Below are positions 15,978 to 25,056 of a stretch of 64,000 nt of DNA, piece by piece. The notes under the pieces were generated by a model that worked only from the letters and a program-made list of their open reading frames with translations, was not told where the DNA came from and made no database searches. Both the position numbers and the translations under genes were made by a program. Numbering within the stretch: position 1 is the stretch's first letter; the number at the start of each line of letters is the position of its first letter. Origin of the DNA: Magnetospirillum aberrantis SpK (GTDB lineage: Bacteria; Pseudomonadota; Alphaproteobacteria; Rhodospirillales; Magnetospirillaceae); assembly GCF_011022235.1 (NCBI RefSeq), contig NZ_JAAIYP010000007.1, positions 124,001 through 188,000 on the forward strand. The letters run 5' to 3'.

Positions 15978-17066
15978 CTATTGTTCCGCCAGATCGCCGC
16001 GGGTGATGGTCGCGGCCTTGATCAGGGCGGTGACATGCATGCCCGGCCGCAACGCCAGACTGGCCTGGGCGCTGGCGGTGATCTGGGCCCAGATGTCGCT
16101 GCCACCACATTCCAGCATCACGTCCACCAGCCAGTCCTCGGCGGGAGTGACCGACTTGACCACCGTCGGCAGGGCATTGCGCATGCTGATGCGCGATGGC
16201 GGGTCGACGGCGATGGCCACGTCGCGGGCATGGATACGCACGCGGACCTTGGTGCCCACCGGCAAGTCAGTCTTTCCCACCTGCAACACCCCGCCGGCAA
16301 AGGCCAGCATGGTGTCGCCATAGGTGGAATCGTGGCCGGCAATGGTGGCGCGAACCACCGCCCCCGCCTCGTAACGCCCGGTCAGCGGCCTGAGATCGGT
16401 CCGTGACAACAACTCCTCGACCGCCCCCACCGCCGCCGCCTTGCCGTCATCCATCAGGACCAGCGTGTCGGCAAGACGCAAAACCTCGTCCATGGAGTGG
16501 CTGACGTAGAGGATAGGAATGGCGAACTGGCGCGACAGCTTGGCGATGAAGGGCAACAATTCGGCCTTGCGCGACGAATCCAACGCGGCCAACGGTTCGT
16601 CCATCAGCAAGATGCGCGGGCTGGCCAACAACGCCCGGCCGATGGCCACGCGCTGTTTCTCGCCACCCGACAGCTTGGCCGGGCGACGATCCAACAGATG
16701 ACCGATACCCAACACCTCGACCACCGACTCAAAGCCGATCCGGCGTTCCGCCGCCGCCAGCCGGTTCATGCCGAAGGTCAGGTTGCCGTGAACCGACAGA
16801 TGGGGGAACAGCCGGGCGTCCTGGAACACATAGCCCAGACGGCGCCGTTCGGGCGACACGTCCACCTTGGCCGAAGAGTCGAACAGAACCTTGCCCTCGA
16901 CCGTGACGTGACCGCTGTCGGGGCGCGACAGCCCGGCAACCATGTTGATGACCGAACTTTTGCCCGATCCCGACGGACCGAACAGGGCGGTGGTTCCCGA
17001 TCCGGCGACAAGCGCCAGATCCACCAGGAACGGGCCTTGCTGGCGGCGCAACAAGATATCCAGCAT
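15978..17066 (-). CDS. modC: Molybdate ABC transporter ATP-binding protein
   Basis: This protein powers molybdate import at the inner membrane. It has 362 residues: Walker A GPSGSGKSS, Q-loop YVFQDARLFPHL, signature LSGGEKQR, Walker B ILLMDEPLAALD and the H-loop YVSHSMDEV. From about residue 285 a C-terminal mop/TOBE oxyanion-binding domain (SMRNALPTVVKSVTPAEDW) distinguishes ModC from other importer ATPases. It starts 4 bases after modB. No modA follows or precedes, so the periplasmic binding protein must be supplied from elsewhere. Confidence 0.95.
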   Translation of the reverse strand: MLDILLRRQQGPFLVDLALVAGSGTTALFGPSGSGKSSVINMVAGLSRPDSGHVTVEGKVLFDSSAKVDVSPERRRLGYVFQDARLFPHLSVHGNLTFGMNRLAAAERRIGFESVVEVLGIGHLLDRRPAKLSGGEKQRVAIGRALLASPRILLMDEPLAALDSSRKAELLPFIAKLSRQFAIPILYVSHSMDEVLRLADTLVLMDDGKAAAVGAVEELLSRTDLRPLTGRYEAGAVVRATIAGHDSTYGDTMLAFAGGVLQVGKTDLPVGTKVRVRIHARDVAIAVDPPSRISMRNALPTVVKSVTPAEDWLVDVMLECGGSDIWAQITASAQASLALRPGMHVTALIKAATITRGDLAEQ

Positions 17067-17070
17067 GCGC

Positions 17071-17763
17071 CTACCCCCTCAACCGCGCCTGAACCCGGCG
17101 CGACAGGATTTCCGAAGCGATCAGCGCGGCGAAGGCCACCGCCACCGAGATGACACACAGCCGAAGCGCCTCGACCTCGGTGCCGGGAATCTGGGTCATG
17201 GCGTAAAGGGCGATGGGAAGCGTCCGGGTCTCGCCGGGAATGTTGGAAACGAAGGTGATGGTGGCTCCGAATTCCGACAACGAGCGGGCAAAGGCCAGGA
17301 TCACCCCGGTCAGCACCCCCGGCGCCACCAGCGGAAGCGTGACCGTGAAGAAGGTTCGCATGGGACCGCAACCCAAGGTCCGGGCCGCCTGTTCCAAACC
17401 CCGGTCGACGCCTTCCAACGACAGTCGGATGGCCCGGACCATCAGCGGGAAAGAGATCACCGCGCTGGCGATGGCCGCGCCTTTCCAGGTGAAGGCCAAG
17501 GTGATGCCGAACCAGTCGAGCAACGCCGAACCGACCACGCCACGCCGCCCCAACACCACCAGCAAAACATAGCCGACCACCACCGGCGGCAACACCAGCG
17601 GCAGGTGGATCAAACCGTCGAACAGGGACTTTCCGGGAAAATCACGCCGGGCCAGCAACCACGCGCAGGCTATGCCCAACGGCAACGACCCGACAACGGC
17701 CCACCCCGACACCAGCAATGAAAGACGAAGCGCCTCGATCTCCAACGGGGTCAGGGTGAACAT
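17071..17763 (-). CDS. modB: Molybdate ABC transporter permease
   Basis: The protein has 230 residues with five to six membrane helices. The EAA loop that docks on the ATPase is LEQAARTLGCGPMRTFFTVTLPLVAPG. The start MFTLTPLEIEALRLSLLVSGW is typical of ModB. It overlaps the modE-like gene by 13 bases and precedes modC by 4, so the three genes form one translationally coupled operon. Confidence 0.94.
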   Translation of the reverse strand: MFTLTPLEIEALRLSLLVSGWAVVGSLPLGIACAWLLARRDFPGKSLFDGLIHLPLVLPPVVVGYVLLVVLGRRGVVGSALLDWFGITLAFTWKGAAIASAVISFPLMVRAIRLSLEGVDRGLEQAARTLGCGPMRTFFTVTLPLVAPGVLTGVILAFARSLSEFGATITFVSNIPGETRTLPIALYAMTQIPGTEVEALRLCVISVAVAFAALIASEILSRRVQARLRG

Positions 17764-18155
17764 CCGCCCTCGTCCTCCTCTTTCCCTTGGGCCTCGGCTT
17801 CTTCTTCGACTTCGGGAGCCAGCATGGCGCTCAGCGCCGCCAGTTCGTCGGCGACGGCAGCGCGCGTCTTGTCCTCGATGCGGCGATAAAGCTCGACCAC
17901 GGCCACGCCGCTGGGGGTCAGCCGCGCACCGCCGCCCTTGGCGCCGCCGAAGCTGGCCTCGACCACCGGCTCGGCCAAGGCGCGATTCATTTCATCCAAC
18001 AGGAACCAGGCACGGCGATAGGACATACCCTGGTCCTTGGCGGCGGCGGTGATCGAGCCAAGGCGTCCCACCGCCTGCAACAGCGCCACCTTGCCCGGCC
18101 CCAACGCCGCCCAGGCACACAACCTGATCCTGATCTTGAGGTCCCGCGCCATCAC
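17751..18155 (-). CDS. modE: ModE-type winged-helix transcriptional regulator (N-terminal domain only)
   Basis: The protein has 134 residues. GPGKVALLQAVGRLGSITAAAKDQGMSYRRAWFLLDEMN is the LysR-like winged helix of ModE. GAKGGGARLTPSG is the wing. The C-terminal tail is acidic and coiled (EVEEEAEAQGKEEDEGG). The molybdate-binding mop domains of full ModE are missing, so it may not sense molybdate by itself. By family role it represses mod genes. A GTG at 18155 and an ATG at 18152 are both possible starts. A TA-rich dyad lies just upstream, which fits autoregulation. Confidence 0.85.
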   Translation of the reverse strand: MMARDLKIRIRLCAWAALGPGKVALLQAVGRLGSITAAAKDQGMSYRRAWFLLDEMNRALAEPVVEASFGGAKGGGARLTPSGVAVVELYRRIEDKTRAAVADELAALSAMLAPEVEEEAEAQGKEEDEGGCSP

Positions 18156-18161
18156 GCCTCT

Positions 18162-18188
18162 CGCTATATATGCTGCGTATACTACGCG
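18162..18188. promoter_or_regulatory. Possible ModE operator
   Basis: CGCTATATA is followed after 7 bases by TATACTACGCG, resembling the ModE half-sites (CGnTATATA ... TATATAnCG). It lies directly upstream of the modE start, in the divergent region shared with the gene at 18287. The right half is imperfect. Confidence 0.5.
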
Positions 18189-18286
18189 ATTGAACGGACC
18201 CTCGCCAGATTTGTTGCAACGCCAATATTCGTGGTATTTAAGCGTGCCCTAAAATGAAACCGATACGTCCAAGAGGGATACTGGAA

Positions 18287-19024
18287 ATGGAAAACGACAC
18301 CCGGCAACTTGCTCAAGCGGTCATCGACGCCGTGCGCCGCATGGCCGTCCATTACGGCTTGTGGTTCTCTGGTGCCGCCGACAAGTTCGGCATCGACCGT
18401 GCGCTTGAAATGGAAAAGGACGCCGGCGACCGCGCCACCGCCATCATGATTGACCGCCTGTGCGCCACCTTGGGGGCCGACAAGGACGAGAACGGGATGC
18501 CGACGGCGTTGACCGCGCTGGGGTCGGAAAAGCTGTCCAAGCTGCTGGAGGCCATGGCCGTCAACTGGCTGGCGCTGGACGGCGTGTGGTTCCAGGCGGT
18601 GGAAACCCGTGAAGGCATGGACGCCGCCAAGACCATCAACGACGCCTGCTGGTCCCGCTTTTCGCCGCTCGAGGCGGCGCGCATCAAGGAACTCAAGGGA
18701 CTGCCCGAAAGCGGTGGCCTGGAGGCCCTGGCCGGCACCTTCCTGCACCGCATGTACGGCGCCATCAACGAACAGAAAGTGTTCTTCGAGGAAGATGGCG
18801 CCCTGGTCATGCAGATGACTAAATGTCGGGTTCAAAACGCCCGCCAGCGCAAGGGACTGCCCGACTATCCCTGCAAGTCGGCCGGCGTGGTCGAATATTC
18901 CACCTTCGCCGCCACCGTGGACAAGCGGATCGAATGCGAATGCATCGCCTGCCCGCCCGACCCGCATCCCGCCGATTATTTCTGCGCCTGGCGCTTCCGC
19001 CTCAAGGAAGACGGCGCCGCCTGA
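18287..19024 (+). CDS. Cytosolic protein resembling the DUF6125 / ATC-hydrolase-like group, with a C-terminal cysteine cluster
   Basis: The protein has 245 residues with no signal peptide or membrane segment. The N-terminal half is helical (LAQAVIDAVRRMAVHYGLWFSG). The C-terminal part carries CRVQNARQRKGLPDYPCKSAG, IECECIACPPDPHP and FCAWRF, so six to seven cysteines with a CxCxxC core look able to bind a metal or cluster. I recognise the pattern from DUF6125-type proteins, whose function is not known to me. The ATG at 18287 has GAGG 10 bases upstream. The gene is divergent from modEBC across the putative ModE site, so molybdate-linked regulation is possible. Confidence 0.65.
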   Translation: MENDTRQLAQAVIDAVRRMAVHYGLWFSGAADKFGIDRALEMEKDAGDRATAIMIDRLCATLGADKDENGMPTALTALGSEKLSKLLEAMAVNWLALDGVWFQAVETREGMDAAKTINDACWSRFSPLEAARIKELKGLPESGGLEALAGTFLHRMYGAINEQKVFFEEDGALVMQMTKCRVQNARQRKGLPDYPCKSAGVVEYSTFAATVDKRIECECIACPPDPHPADYFCAWRFRLKEDGAA

Positions 19025-19035
19025 CGCAAACGAAA

Positions 19036-19060
19036 CGGGCCGGGGTTTCCCCCGGCCCGC
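19036..19060. terminator. Bidirectional hairpin between convergent genes
   Basis: CGGGCCGGGG and CCCCGGCCCG flank a short TTTC-type loop, followed by ATTGTTTC. It lies between convergent stops at 19024 and 19082. Confidence 0.65.
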
Positions 19061-19081
19061 ATTGTTTCAGCAACCCCGCCT

Positions 19082-19444
19082 TTATTCATATTCGGCCGAG
19101 GTTTCCTCGGTCTTGCGATCATACTTGATGATGATCTTCGAGGTTTCACACAGGTTGAAATCCTCCCATTCCGCATCCTCGCCATCGGAATAGACCACCT
19201 TGATGTCCCATTTGCAGGTCTTGGCCGCACGATGGAAGCGGATATGGATCTTCTGGCCGTTGCCCAAGGCGTCTTGGCCCAACACGTCCTCTTCCCAATC
19301 GTCCCCATCGGACGGAGACACGAACACCTGGTCGATGGTATAGCCGGTCTTGTTGACCAGGTCGAAATCCTGCTTGGCCTGGGCCCAGGCCGTTCCCGCG
19401 ACGACCATCCCCATCGACGCCAGCACCGCGATCTTGCGCAACAT
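19082..19444 (-). CDS. Small secreted protein of unknown function
   Basis: The protein has 120 residues. MLRKIAVLASMGMVVAGTAWAQA is a signal peptide. The mature domain of about 98 residues begins DFDLVNKTGYTIDQVFVSPS and has a beta-sandwich-like pattern. It contains two cysteines (KTCKWDIKV, FNLCETSKI) that could form a disulfide, and it ends in an acidic tail. Proteins with this VNKTGYTI start are common in Rhodospirillales; I do not know their role. The ribosome site AAGGAGG is a few bases before the ATG. It stands alone, with a convergent neighbour downstream. Confidence 0.72.
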   Translation of the reverse strand: MLRKIAVLASMGMVVAGTAWAQAKQDFDLVNKTGYTIDQVFVSPSDGDDWEEDVLGQDALGNGQKIHIRFHRAAKTCKWDIKVVYSDGEDAEWEDFNLCETSKIIIKYDRKTEETSAEYE

Positions 19445-19639
19445 GTGCCCCCTCCTTGTTTAGCCGGGGCCACCCCCGGCTTGGCCATCACCATACCCCA
19501 CAGCCAGCCATCATCGAAAGAGAGGTCGGAGTATATCCAACCACAGCGTTCATTCCAAAGTGTCACAACCTGTGAGTGGCCGACCGCATCATGACCATTG
19601 TATTATAGCGGCCTCTTACGCGAAGGAAGCATTGGAAGG

Positions 19640-20764
19640 ATGCAAAAGCTGGCGGCAACCGCGGCGATCGGTCTTGCGACCCTGGCCCAGGGCATTTCAT
19701 CCGCCGCGGCCGAACCGGTTCGGCTGCGGATTGGCGGCTATGCCAAATGGTGGGTGTCGGGCGGCACCAACGATGCCGGCTATCTGGCGGCGAGCGGTTC
19801 CGACGTCAATTCCATGGACGTCAAGGGCGACGCCGAAATCCACATCCTGGGAACGGGTCGCCTGGACAACGGCCTGATCCTGGGCTTCAAAAGCGAACTC
19901 GAAGCCGGCGGCGACACCAGCCAGAGCAGCGATCCCATCGACAAGTCGTTCGTGTGGATCGAGGGCGGCTTCGGCAAGATCGAGGCCGGCACCGACTACA
20001 ACGCCGCCTCGCTGTTGCATGTGGCCGCACCCGAGGCGGCGGGATTGTGGAACGGCCCGCCGGTCGGGCTGATGGCCAACACCAACGTCGCCCGACCGGC
20101 GGCGGTATCCACCATGTACAGCGGTAACCAAACCGAACTGGACCACGACGACAACGCCGACAAGGTCCTTTATTTCACCCCAAGCTTCGCCGGCCTCGCC
20201 GCCGCGCTCTCCTACACCCCCTCGGCCCTGGCCGAGGACCGGCGCGAACCGACACGCGCGTCGGAGGTCTATGCCCTGGGCCTGGGTTGGAACGGCACGG
20301 TCGGGCCGGTGACGGTCGCCGCGTCCTCGGGTCTGTTGACCGGCTCGTTGGCTTCCGCAGCCGGCGGCTCCACCGTCCGCGCCTTCTCCGCCGGCCTGCA
20401 ACTGTCCTATGACGGCGTCACCATCGGCGGGTCGATGGGCGACGACCACCACGATTACGGACCCGGCGCACGAATCGCCACCGACGACAGCGGCCGTTCG
20501 TGGGACATGGGCATCATGGTGGAACGCGGGCCTTGGGCGCTCAGCCTCGACTACTACCACTCCTCGGTGCGGGGAGAGGTGATCAATCCGGCTGACGACC
20601 GCATCGATGTCTGGCAGATTTCAGGGAAGTACGTACTGGGGGAAGGCGTGGCGCTGATGGCCGCCTTTGGCCATGTCGCCTATGACGACGAAGGACCAGA
20701 CACCGACCACGCGGCCCACAATGACGGTACCAGCCTGATGACCGGACTTGGACTGTGGTTCTGA
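19640..20764 (+). CDS. Gram-negative porin
   Basis: From the ATG at 19640 the protein has 374 residues with signal peptide MQKLAATAAIGLATLAQGISSAAA. Porin landmarks include VRLRIGGYAKWW at the first strand, GRLDNGLILGFKSELEA and FVWIEGGFGKIEAGTDYNAAS, which is the family's conserved strand-loop before the constriction loop. The C-terminus ends in an aromatic strand, LGLWF, recognised by the BAM machinery. It forms a passive channel in the outer membrane. The last ten bases overlap the next gene, an unusual link between a porin and a signalling protein. Confidence 0.88.
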   Translation: MQKLAATAAIGLATLAQGISSAAAEPVRLRIGGYAKWWVSGGTNDAGYLAASGSDVNSMDVKGDAEIHILGTGRLDNGLILGFKSELEAGGDTSQSSDPIDKSFVWIEGGFGKIEAGTDYNAASLLHVAAPEAAGLWNGPPVGLMANTNVARPAAVSTMYSGNQTELDHDDNADKVLYFTPSFAGLAAALSYTPSALAEDRREPTRASEVYALGLGWNGTVGPVTVAASSGLLTGSLASAAGGSTVRAFSAGLQLSYDGVTIGGSMGDDHHDYGPGARIATDDSGRSWDMGIMVERGPWALSLDYYHSSVRGEVINPADDRIDVWQISGKYVLGEGVALMAAFGHVAYDDEGPDTDHAAHNDGTSLMTGLGLWF

Positions 20765-22146
20765 TCGCCGCGCTTTTGGCCATGGTGATGGCCTGGGCAA
20801 CGGTTCCGGCACAAGCGGCCGGGCTGACCGAGGCGGAGCGTGCCTATGTGGCATCGCACGGCCCCTTTACCTATTGCGTCGATCCCGATTGGCCGCCTTA
20901 CGAAGTGATCACCCCCCAGGGCGAACACCAGGGCATCGCCGGCGACCTGTTGCGGCTGGCGGCCGAGCGGGCCGGCATCCAACTGACCTTGTTGCCGACC
21001 AAGGATTGGAGCGATTCCATCGCCGCCTCGCAAGACGGGCGCTGCCAGTTCCTGTCCTTCCTCAACAAATCCCCCAAGCGCGAGGAATGGCTGAGCTTCA
21101 CCCGGCCGCTGTTCACCGACCGCAACGTCATCGTCACCCGCGAGGACCACCCCTATATCGACGACCTGGCCCACGAAACCGGCAAGGTGATGGTGCTGCC
21201 GCGCGGCACCTTCATCGAGGAGATGGTGCGCCGCGACTTTCCCGGCCTGAAACTGGTCACCACCAACAGCGAGGCGGAAGCCTTCTTCATGGTGTCCAAC
21301 AAACAGGCGGACATGACCGTGCGATCCATGATCGTCGCGGTCTACACCATCAAGAAGGACGGCTGGTTCAATCTCAAGGTCTCGGGCGAGATACCGGGAT
21401 ACGAGAACAACCTGCGTATCGGCGTGCGCAAGGACATGGCGTTGTTGCGCGACATCCTGGACAAAGGCGTCGCCGACATCAGCCCCAGCGAACGCAACGC
21501 CATCGCCAACCGCCACGTTTCCATCAGCGTCCAATACGGCGTCGATTACGGCTTGATCGCCAAGATCGTCGGCGCCTTCATGATCGCCTTGCTGACCAGC
21601 CTGTTCTGGCTGTCACGGCTGCGCGGCATGAACCGCAAGCTTCTGGCCTTGTCACTGACGGACCCGCTGACCCTTCTGGCCAACCGTGCATGCCTGAACC
21701 AACGCCTGGAACAGGAGTGTCAGCGCGCCCGACGCCACGGCACGGCCTTTTCGGCGATCCTGTTCGACCTTGACCATTTCAAGCGCATCAACGACGAATT
21801 GGGCCACCTGACCGGCGACACGGTTCTGGTGCAGTTCGCCGCCATCGCACGAGCCACCGTCCGCACCCAGGACGTGGTCGGCCGCTGGGGCGGCGAGGAA
21901 TTCCTGGTGCTGTGCCCGGAAACCAATTTGGAACAGGCGGCCATCCTGGCCGAACGGTTGTGCCGGGCGGTGCGGGAGCATGATTTCCAGACCACCCGCC
22001 GCCATACCGTGAGCGCCGGCGTCGCCGAATTGTCCGAAAGCGACACCGTCGATTCCTTGCTGAACCGCACGGACCAAGCCTTGTACCAGGCCAAGAACGG
22101 CGGCCGTGACCGGGTCCAGGCACGGGCCGCGACCGACAGGCAATAA
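20755..22146 (+). CDS. Periplasmic solute-binding domain joined to a GGDEF diguanylate cyclase
   Basis: The protein has 463 residues starting at a GTG that overlaps the porin stop. After a signal peptide, residues about 25-260 form an SBP_bac_3 domain (YCVDPDWPPYEVITPQG, GIAGDLLRLAAERAG, MVSNKQADMTV). One membrane helix (IVGAFMIALLTSLFWLSRL) follows. The GGDEF domain starts at SLTDPLTLLANRACLNQRLE and has the active-site form GRWGGEEF. It should make cyclic di-GMP in response to a small periplasmic ligand, likely amino-acid-like. The porin encoded just before it may admit the same ligand; that is inference. Confidence 0.9.
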   Translation: MVLIAALLAMVMAWATVPAQAAGLTEAERAYVASHGPFTYCVDPDWPPYEVITPQGEHQGIAGDLLRLAAERAGIQLTLLPTKDWSDSIAASQDGRCQFLSFLNKSPKREEWLSFTRPLFTDRNVIVTREDHPYIDDLAHETGKVMVLPRGTFIEEMVRRDFPGLKLVTTNSEAEAFFMVSNKQADMTVRSMIVAVYTIKKDGWFNLKVSGEIPGYENNLRIGVRKDMALLRDILDKGVADISPSERNAIANRHVSISVQYGVDYGLIAKIVGAFMIALLTSLFWLSRLRGMNRKLLALSLTDPLTLLANRACLNQRLEQECQRARRHGTAFSAILFDLDHFKRINDELGHLTGDTVLVQFAAIARATVRTQDVVGRWGGEEFLVLCPETNLEQAAILAERLCRAVREHDFQTTRRHTVSAGVAELSESDTVDSLLNRTDQALYQAKNGGRDRVQARAATDRQ

Positions 22147-22232
22147 CTTTCCGCAATCAATCTACATACATTATTGCATTCCGTGAAATTTAAGGACATA
22201 CAATTCCGGCACACAATGCCGGAGGCGTTTCC

Positions 22233-23615
22233 GTGAACCATCTTGCCAACCAATCCCAGGCTCCTGGCGGTCTGTACGCCCATCGCCCCACCATCCATCC
22301 ACGCACGGTCACGGGGGCCAACCGACGCCGCAAGAACGCGGTCAACCTGACCATCCTGGGCCTGTTGGCCATTGTCCCCTGGCTGCGCTGGGACCGCGGC
22401 CACGGCATGCCGAATCAGGCCGTTTTGTTCGATTTCGCCGCCATGCGCGGTTATTTCCTGGATCTCGCCATCTGGCCCCAGGAATTCTATTTCCTTACCG
22501 CCATCCTGATCATCGCCAGCTTCGGATTGTTCCTCGTCACCGCCTTACGGGGACGGATGTGGTGTGGCTTCGCCTGCCCACAAACCGTATGGACGGATAT
22601 ATTTGTATGGATAGAAAATTCCATACAAGGCGACCGCAACGCCCGCCTCAGGCTTGAGCGCATGCCGCTTTCGTTCGGCAAGGCGGTAAAAAAGGGAATC
22701 ACCCACGCCCTGTGGCTGACGGTGTCCGCCGCCACCGCCCTATCCTTCGTCGTCTTCTTCACCGACGCCCCCACCGCGTTGACCGCCCTGACAAGCGGCA
22801 CGGCCAGCGTCACCTTGCTCGGGTTCGTGCTTTTCTTCACGCTGTCCACCTATTTGCTGGCGGGTTGGGCGCGCGAACAGATGTGTTTCTGGATGTGCCC
22901 ATGGCCACGCATCCAGGGCGCCATGCTGGACCACCACACCGTCATGGTGGAATACGACCGCGCCCGTGGCGAAACCCGTGGCCAGGCACGAATCGGCCAG
23001 GACATGAAGGGACGCGGCCATTGCGTCGATTGCCGCCTGTGTCTTCAGGTCTGCCCCACCGGCATCGACATCCGCGAGGGATTGCAGATGGAATGCATCG
23101 GCTGCGGTCTGTGTGCCGACGCCTGTGACGGGGTGATGGCGCGTTTCGGACTGCCTTCCGGTCTGGTGGGATGGAAGGCGCAGATCCCGAAGCCATGGTT
23201 CCACCGCCCCCGCGTGCTGCTCTATGCCGGCCTGATGGCGGTGGTGATCGCCTGCATGGTGGTGGCCGGCGGCCGGCGCAACATGCTGGAACTCAACCTC
23301 TTGCACGAACGGTCGCCGTTGTTCGTGACCCTGGCCGACGGCTCGACCCGCAACGACTACACCGTCAAGGTGATCAACCGGGAGCGACGCGAACGCGACC
23401 TGCGCCTCAGTCTGTCCGGGCTTGACGGCGCCACCGCCGACCAGGACCGAATTCGGACCACGGCCGACGACGTCACCACCTTTCGACTGGGAATCCGGGT
23501 TCCGGCCCGATCCGTTCCCGGTGACAGCGCTGCCTTGCGGGTGCGTCTGACCGACACCGAAACCGGCGAGTGGACCGAGGCGCAGACCTTCTTCGCCGGT
23601 GGAGTGGCGCGGTGA
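22233..23615 (+). CDS. ccoG: Cytochrome c oxidase accessory protein CcoG (FixG/RdxA)
   Basis: The protein has 460 residues starting at a GTG. Membrane helices include NLTILGLLAIVPWLRWDRG and FLTAILIIASFGLFLVTALRG. The motif WCGFACPQTVWTD precedes two 4Fe-4S clusters: CVDCRLCLQVCPTGIDIREG and CIGCGLCADACD. The C-terminal FixG domain is an Ig-like periplasmic fold. CcoG takes part in copper delivery and assembly of cbb3 oxidase. It usually sits with ccoNOQP or ccoHIS; here it stands alone between a GGDEF gene and a MocR gene. Confidence 0.93.
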   Translation: MNHLANQSQAPGGLYAHRPTIHPRTVTGANRRRKNAVNLTILGLLAIVPWLRWDRGHGMPNQAVLFDFAAMRGYFLDLAIWPQEFYFLTAILIIASFGLFLVTALRGRMWCGFACPQTVWTDIFVWIENSIQGDRNARLRLERMPLSFGKAVKKGITHALWLTVSAATALSFVVFFTDAPTALTALTSGTASVTLLGFVLFFTLSTYLLAGWAREQMCFWMCPWPRIQGAMLDHHTVMVEYDRARGETRGQARIGQDMKGRGHCVDCRLCLQVCPTGIDIREGLQMECIGCGLCADACDGVMARFGLPSGLVGWKAQIPKPWFHRPRVLLYAGLMAVVIACMVVAGGRRNMLELNLLHERSPLFVTLADGSTRNDYTVKVINRERRERDLRLSLSGLDGATADQDRIRTTADDVTTFRLGIRVPARSVPGDSAALRVRLTDTETGEWTEAQTFFAGGVAR

Positions 23616-23667
23616 CGGACAGCCTGACATAATCCCCCCGGCAATCGGAAAGGCAGGACGGCAGGCA

Positions 23668-25056
23668 ATGGATTCGGGCAAAGGGTGGACGCCACGGCTG
23701 AATGGCGACGGCAAACCCATCTACCAGGCCATTGCCGACGCCATTGCCGCCGACCGCGACAATGGCGTGCTGTCTCCCGGCACCCGCCTGCCTCCCGTGC
23801 GAACCCTGGCCGAGCGGCTGGGACTGGACTTCACCACCGTGTCACGCGCCTATGGCGAAGCCCGGCGGCGGGGACTGGTGGTCGGGCGGGTCGGACAGGG
23901 AACCTTTGTCTGCGCCGCCCCGCCGGCCGCCGAGACGGCACCGGCGACGGCCATCGACATGAGCATGAATGCCCCGCCGATTCCCGCCGATTCCAAGATG
24001 CTGGAACGCATGCGGCGCGAGATGGCGGAGTGCGCCGCCGACATCCCGCCGCGAATAATGTTCGGTTATGGCACCACCGCTGGGGCCGGGGAAGACCGCG
24101 CCGCCGGCATCACCTGGCTGAACCGCCGCCTTGAAGGACTGGACCAAGAGCGTGTCCTGGTCTGTCCCGGCGCCCAAGGGGCGTTGCTGGCGCTGTTCTC
24201 GTCGCTGGCGCGGCCGGGCGACACCGTGCTGTGCGAGGCGCTGACCTATCCCGGCGCCAAATCCCTGGCCGCCCATCTCGGTCTGAAACTGGCGGGGGTC
24301 GCCATGGACGACCAGGGCTTGCGACCCGACGCCTTCCGCGCCGCCTGCGAAACCCTGGGCGCCAGGGTGCTTTATTGCAACCCGACCCTGCACAACCCCA
24401 CCACCGTCACCTGGAGCGAGGCCCGCCGCGTCGAGATCGCCGCCATCGCCCGGCATTTCGGCGTCGTCATCGTCGAGGACGACGCCTATGGCATGCTTGC
24501 GCCACAGTCGCCGCCGCCTCTGGCGGCGCTGGCACCCGACCTGACCTATCATGTCGCCGGCCTGGCCAAATGCCTGGCGCCGGGGTTGCGGGTCGCCTAT
24601 CTGGCCGTTCCCGACCGCCGTCTGGCGTTGCGGGCGACGGCGGCCTTGCGGGCGACATCCATGGCGGCGTGCCCGGTCACCACACGGCTGGCCACCCGCT
24701 GGATCGCTTCGGGACTGGCCGACGCCCTTTTGCACGCCATCCGCGCCGAGGCCCGCATTCGCCAGGGCATCGCCCGCGACATCCTGCCCGCCGACAGTTT
24801 CCGCACGGCCGACGGCGCCTTCCACTTGTGGCTTCCCCTGCCCGCCGGCTGGCGCCCCACCGAGTTCGCCGACGCCTTGCGCGCCGCCCGCCTGATCGCC
24901 GCCGGCACAGACGCTTTCGCCGCCACGGACGACGCGCCGCAGGGGGCGCGCCTGTGCCTGGGCACCCTGAACGGCGCCGACGAAACCCGCCGCACCCTGG
25001 AATTGCTGGCCGAGTTGCTGGATCAGGCACCGGCCCTGACGCGCTCGGTGATCTGA
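23668..25056 (+). CDS. MocR-type transcriptional regulator (GntR DNA-binding domain plus aminotransferase-like domain)
   Basis: The protein has 462 residues. The N-terminal GntR winged helix (PIYQAIADAIAADRDNG, LPPVRTLAERLGLDFTTVSR) covers about 15-80. A class I PLP-fold domain follows with GAQGALLALFSSL, YCNPTLHNPTT, VEDDAYG and the PLP lysine in AGLAKCLAPGLRVAY. MocR proteins use PLP adducts as effectors and regulate vitamin B6, GABA or amino-acid genes. The ATG at 23668 places the start just before the HTH; an earlier in-frame start would only add an unconserved leader. The target is unknown. Confidence 0.9.
   Translation: MDSGKGWTPRLNGDGKPIYQAIADAIAADRDNGVLSPGTRLPPVRTLAERLGLDFTTVSRAYGEARRRGLVVGRVGQGTFVCAAPPAAETAPATAIDMSMNAPPIPADSKMLERMRREMAECAADIPPRIMFGYGTTAGAGEDRAAGITWLNRRLEGLDQERVLVCPGAQGALLALFSSLARPGDTVLCEALTYPGAKSLAAHLGLKLAGVAMDDQGLRPDAFRAACETLGARVLYCNPTLHNPTTVTWSEARRVEIAAIARHFGVVIVEDDAYGMLAPQSPPPLAALAPDLTYHVAGLAKCLAPGLRVAYLAVPDRRLALRATAALRATSMAACPVTTRLATRWIASGLADALLHAIRAEARIRQGIARDILPADSFRTADGAFHLWLPLPAGWRPTEFADALRAARLIAAGTDAFAATDDAPQGARLCLGTLNGADETRRTLELLAELLDQAPALTRSVI

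Noticed and set aside
22141-22232. Fnr box upstream of ccoG
   Set aside because: No sequence close to TTGAT-N4-ATCAA is present in the 90 bases before the start.
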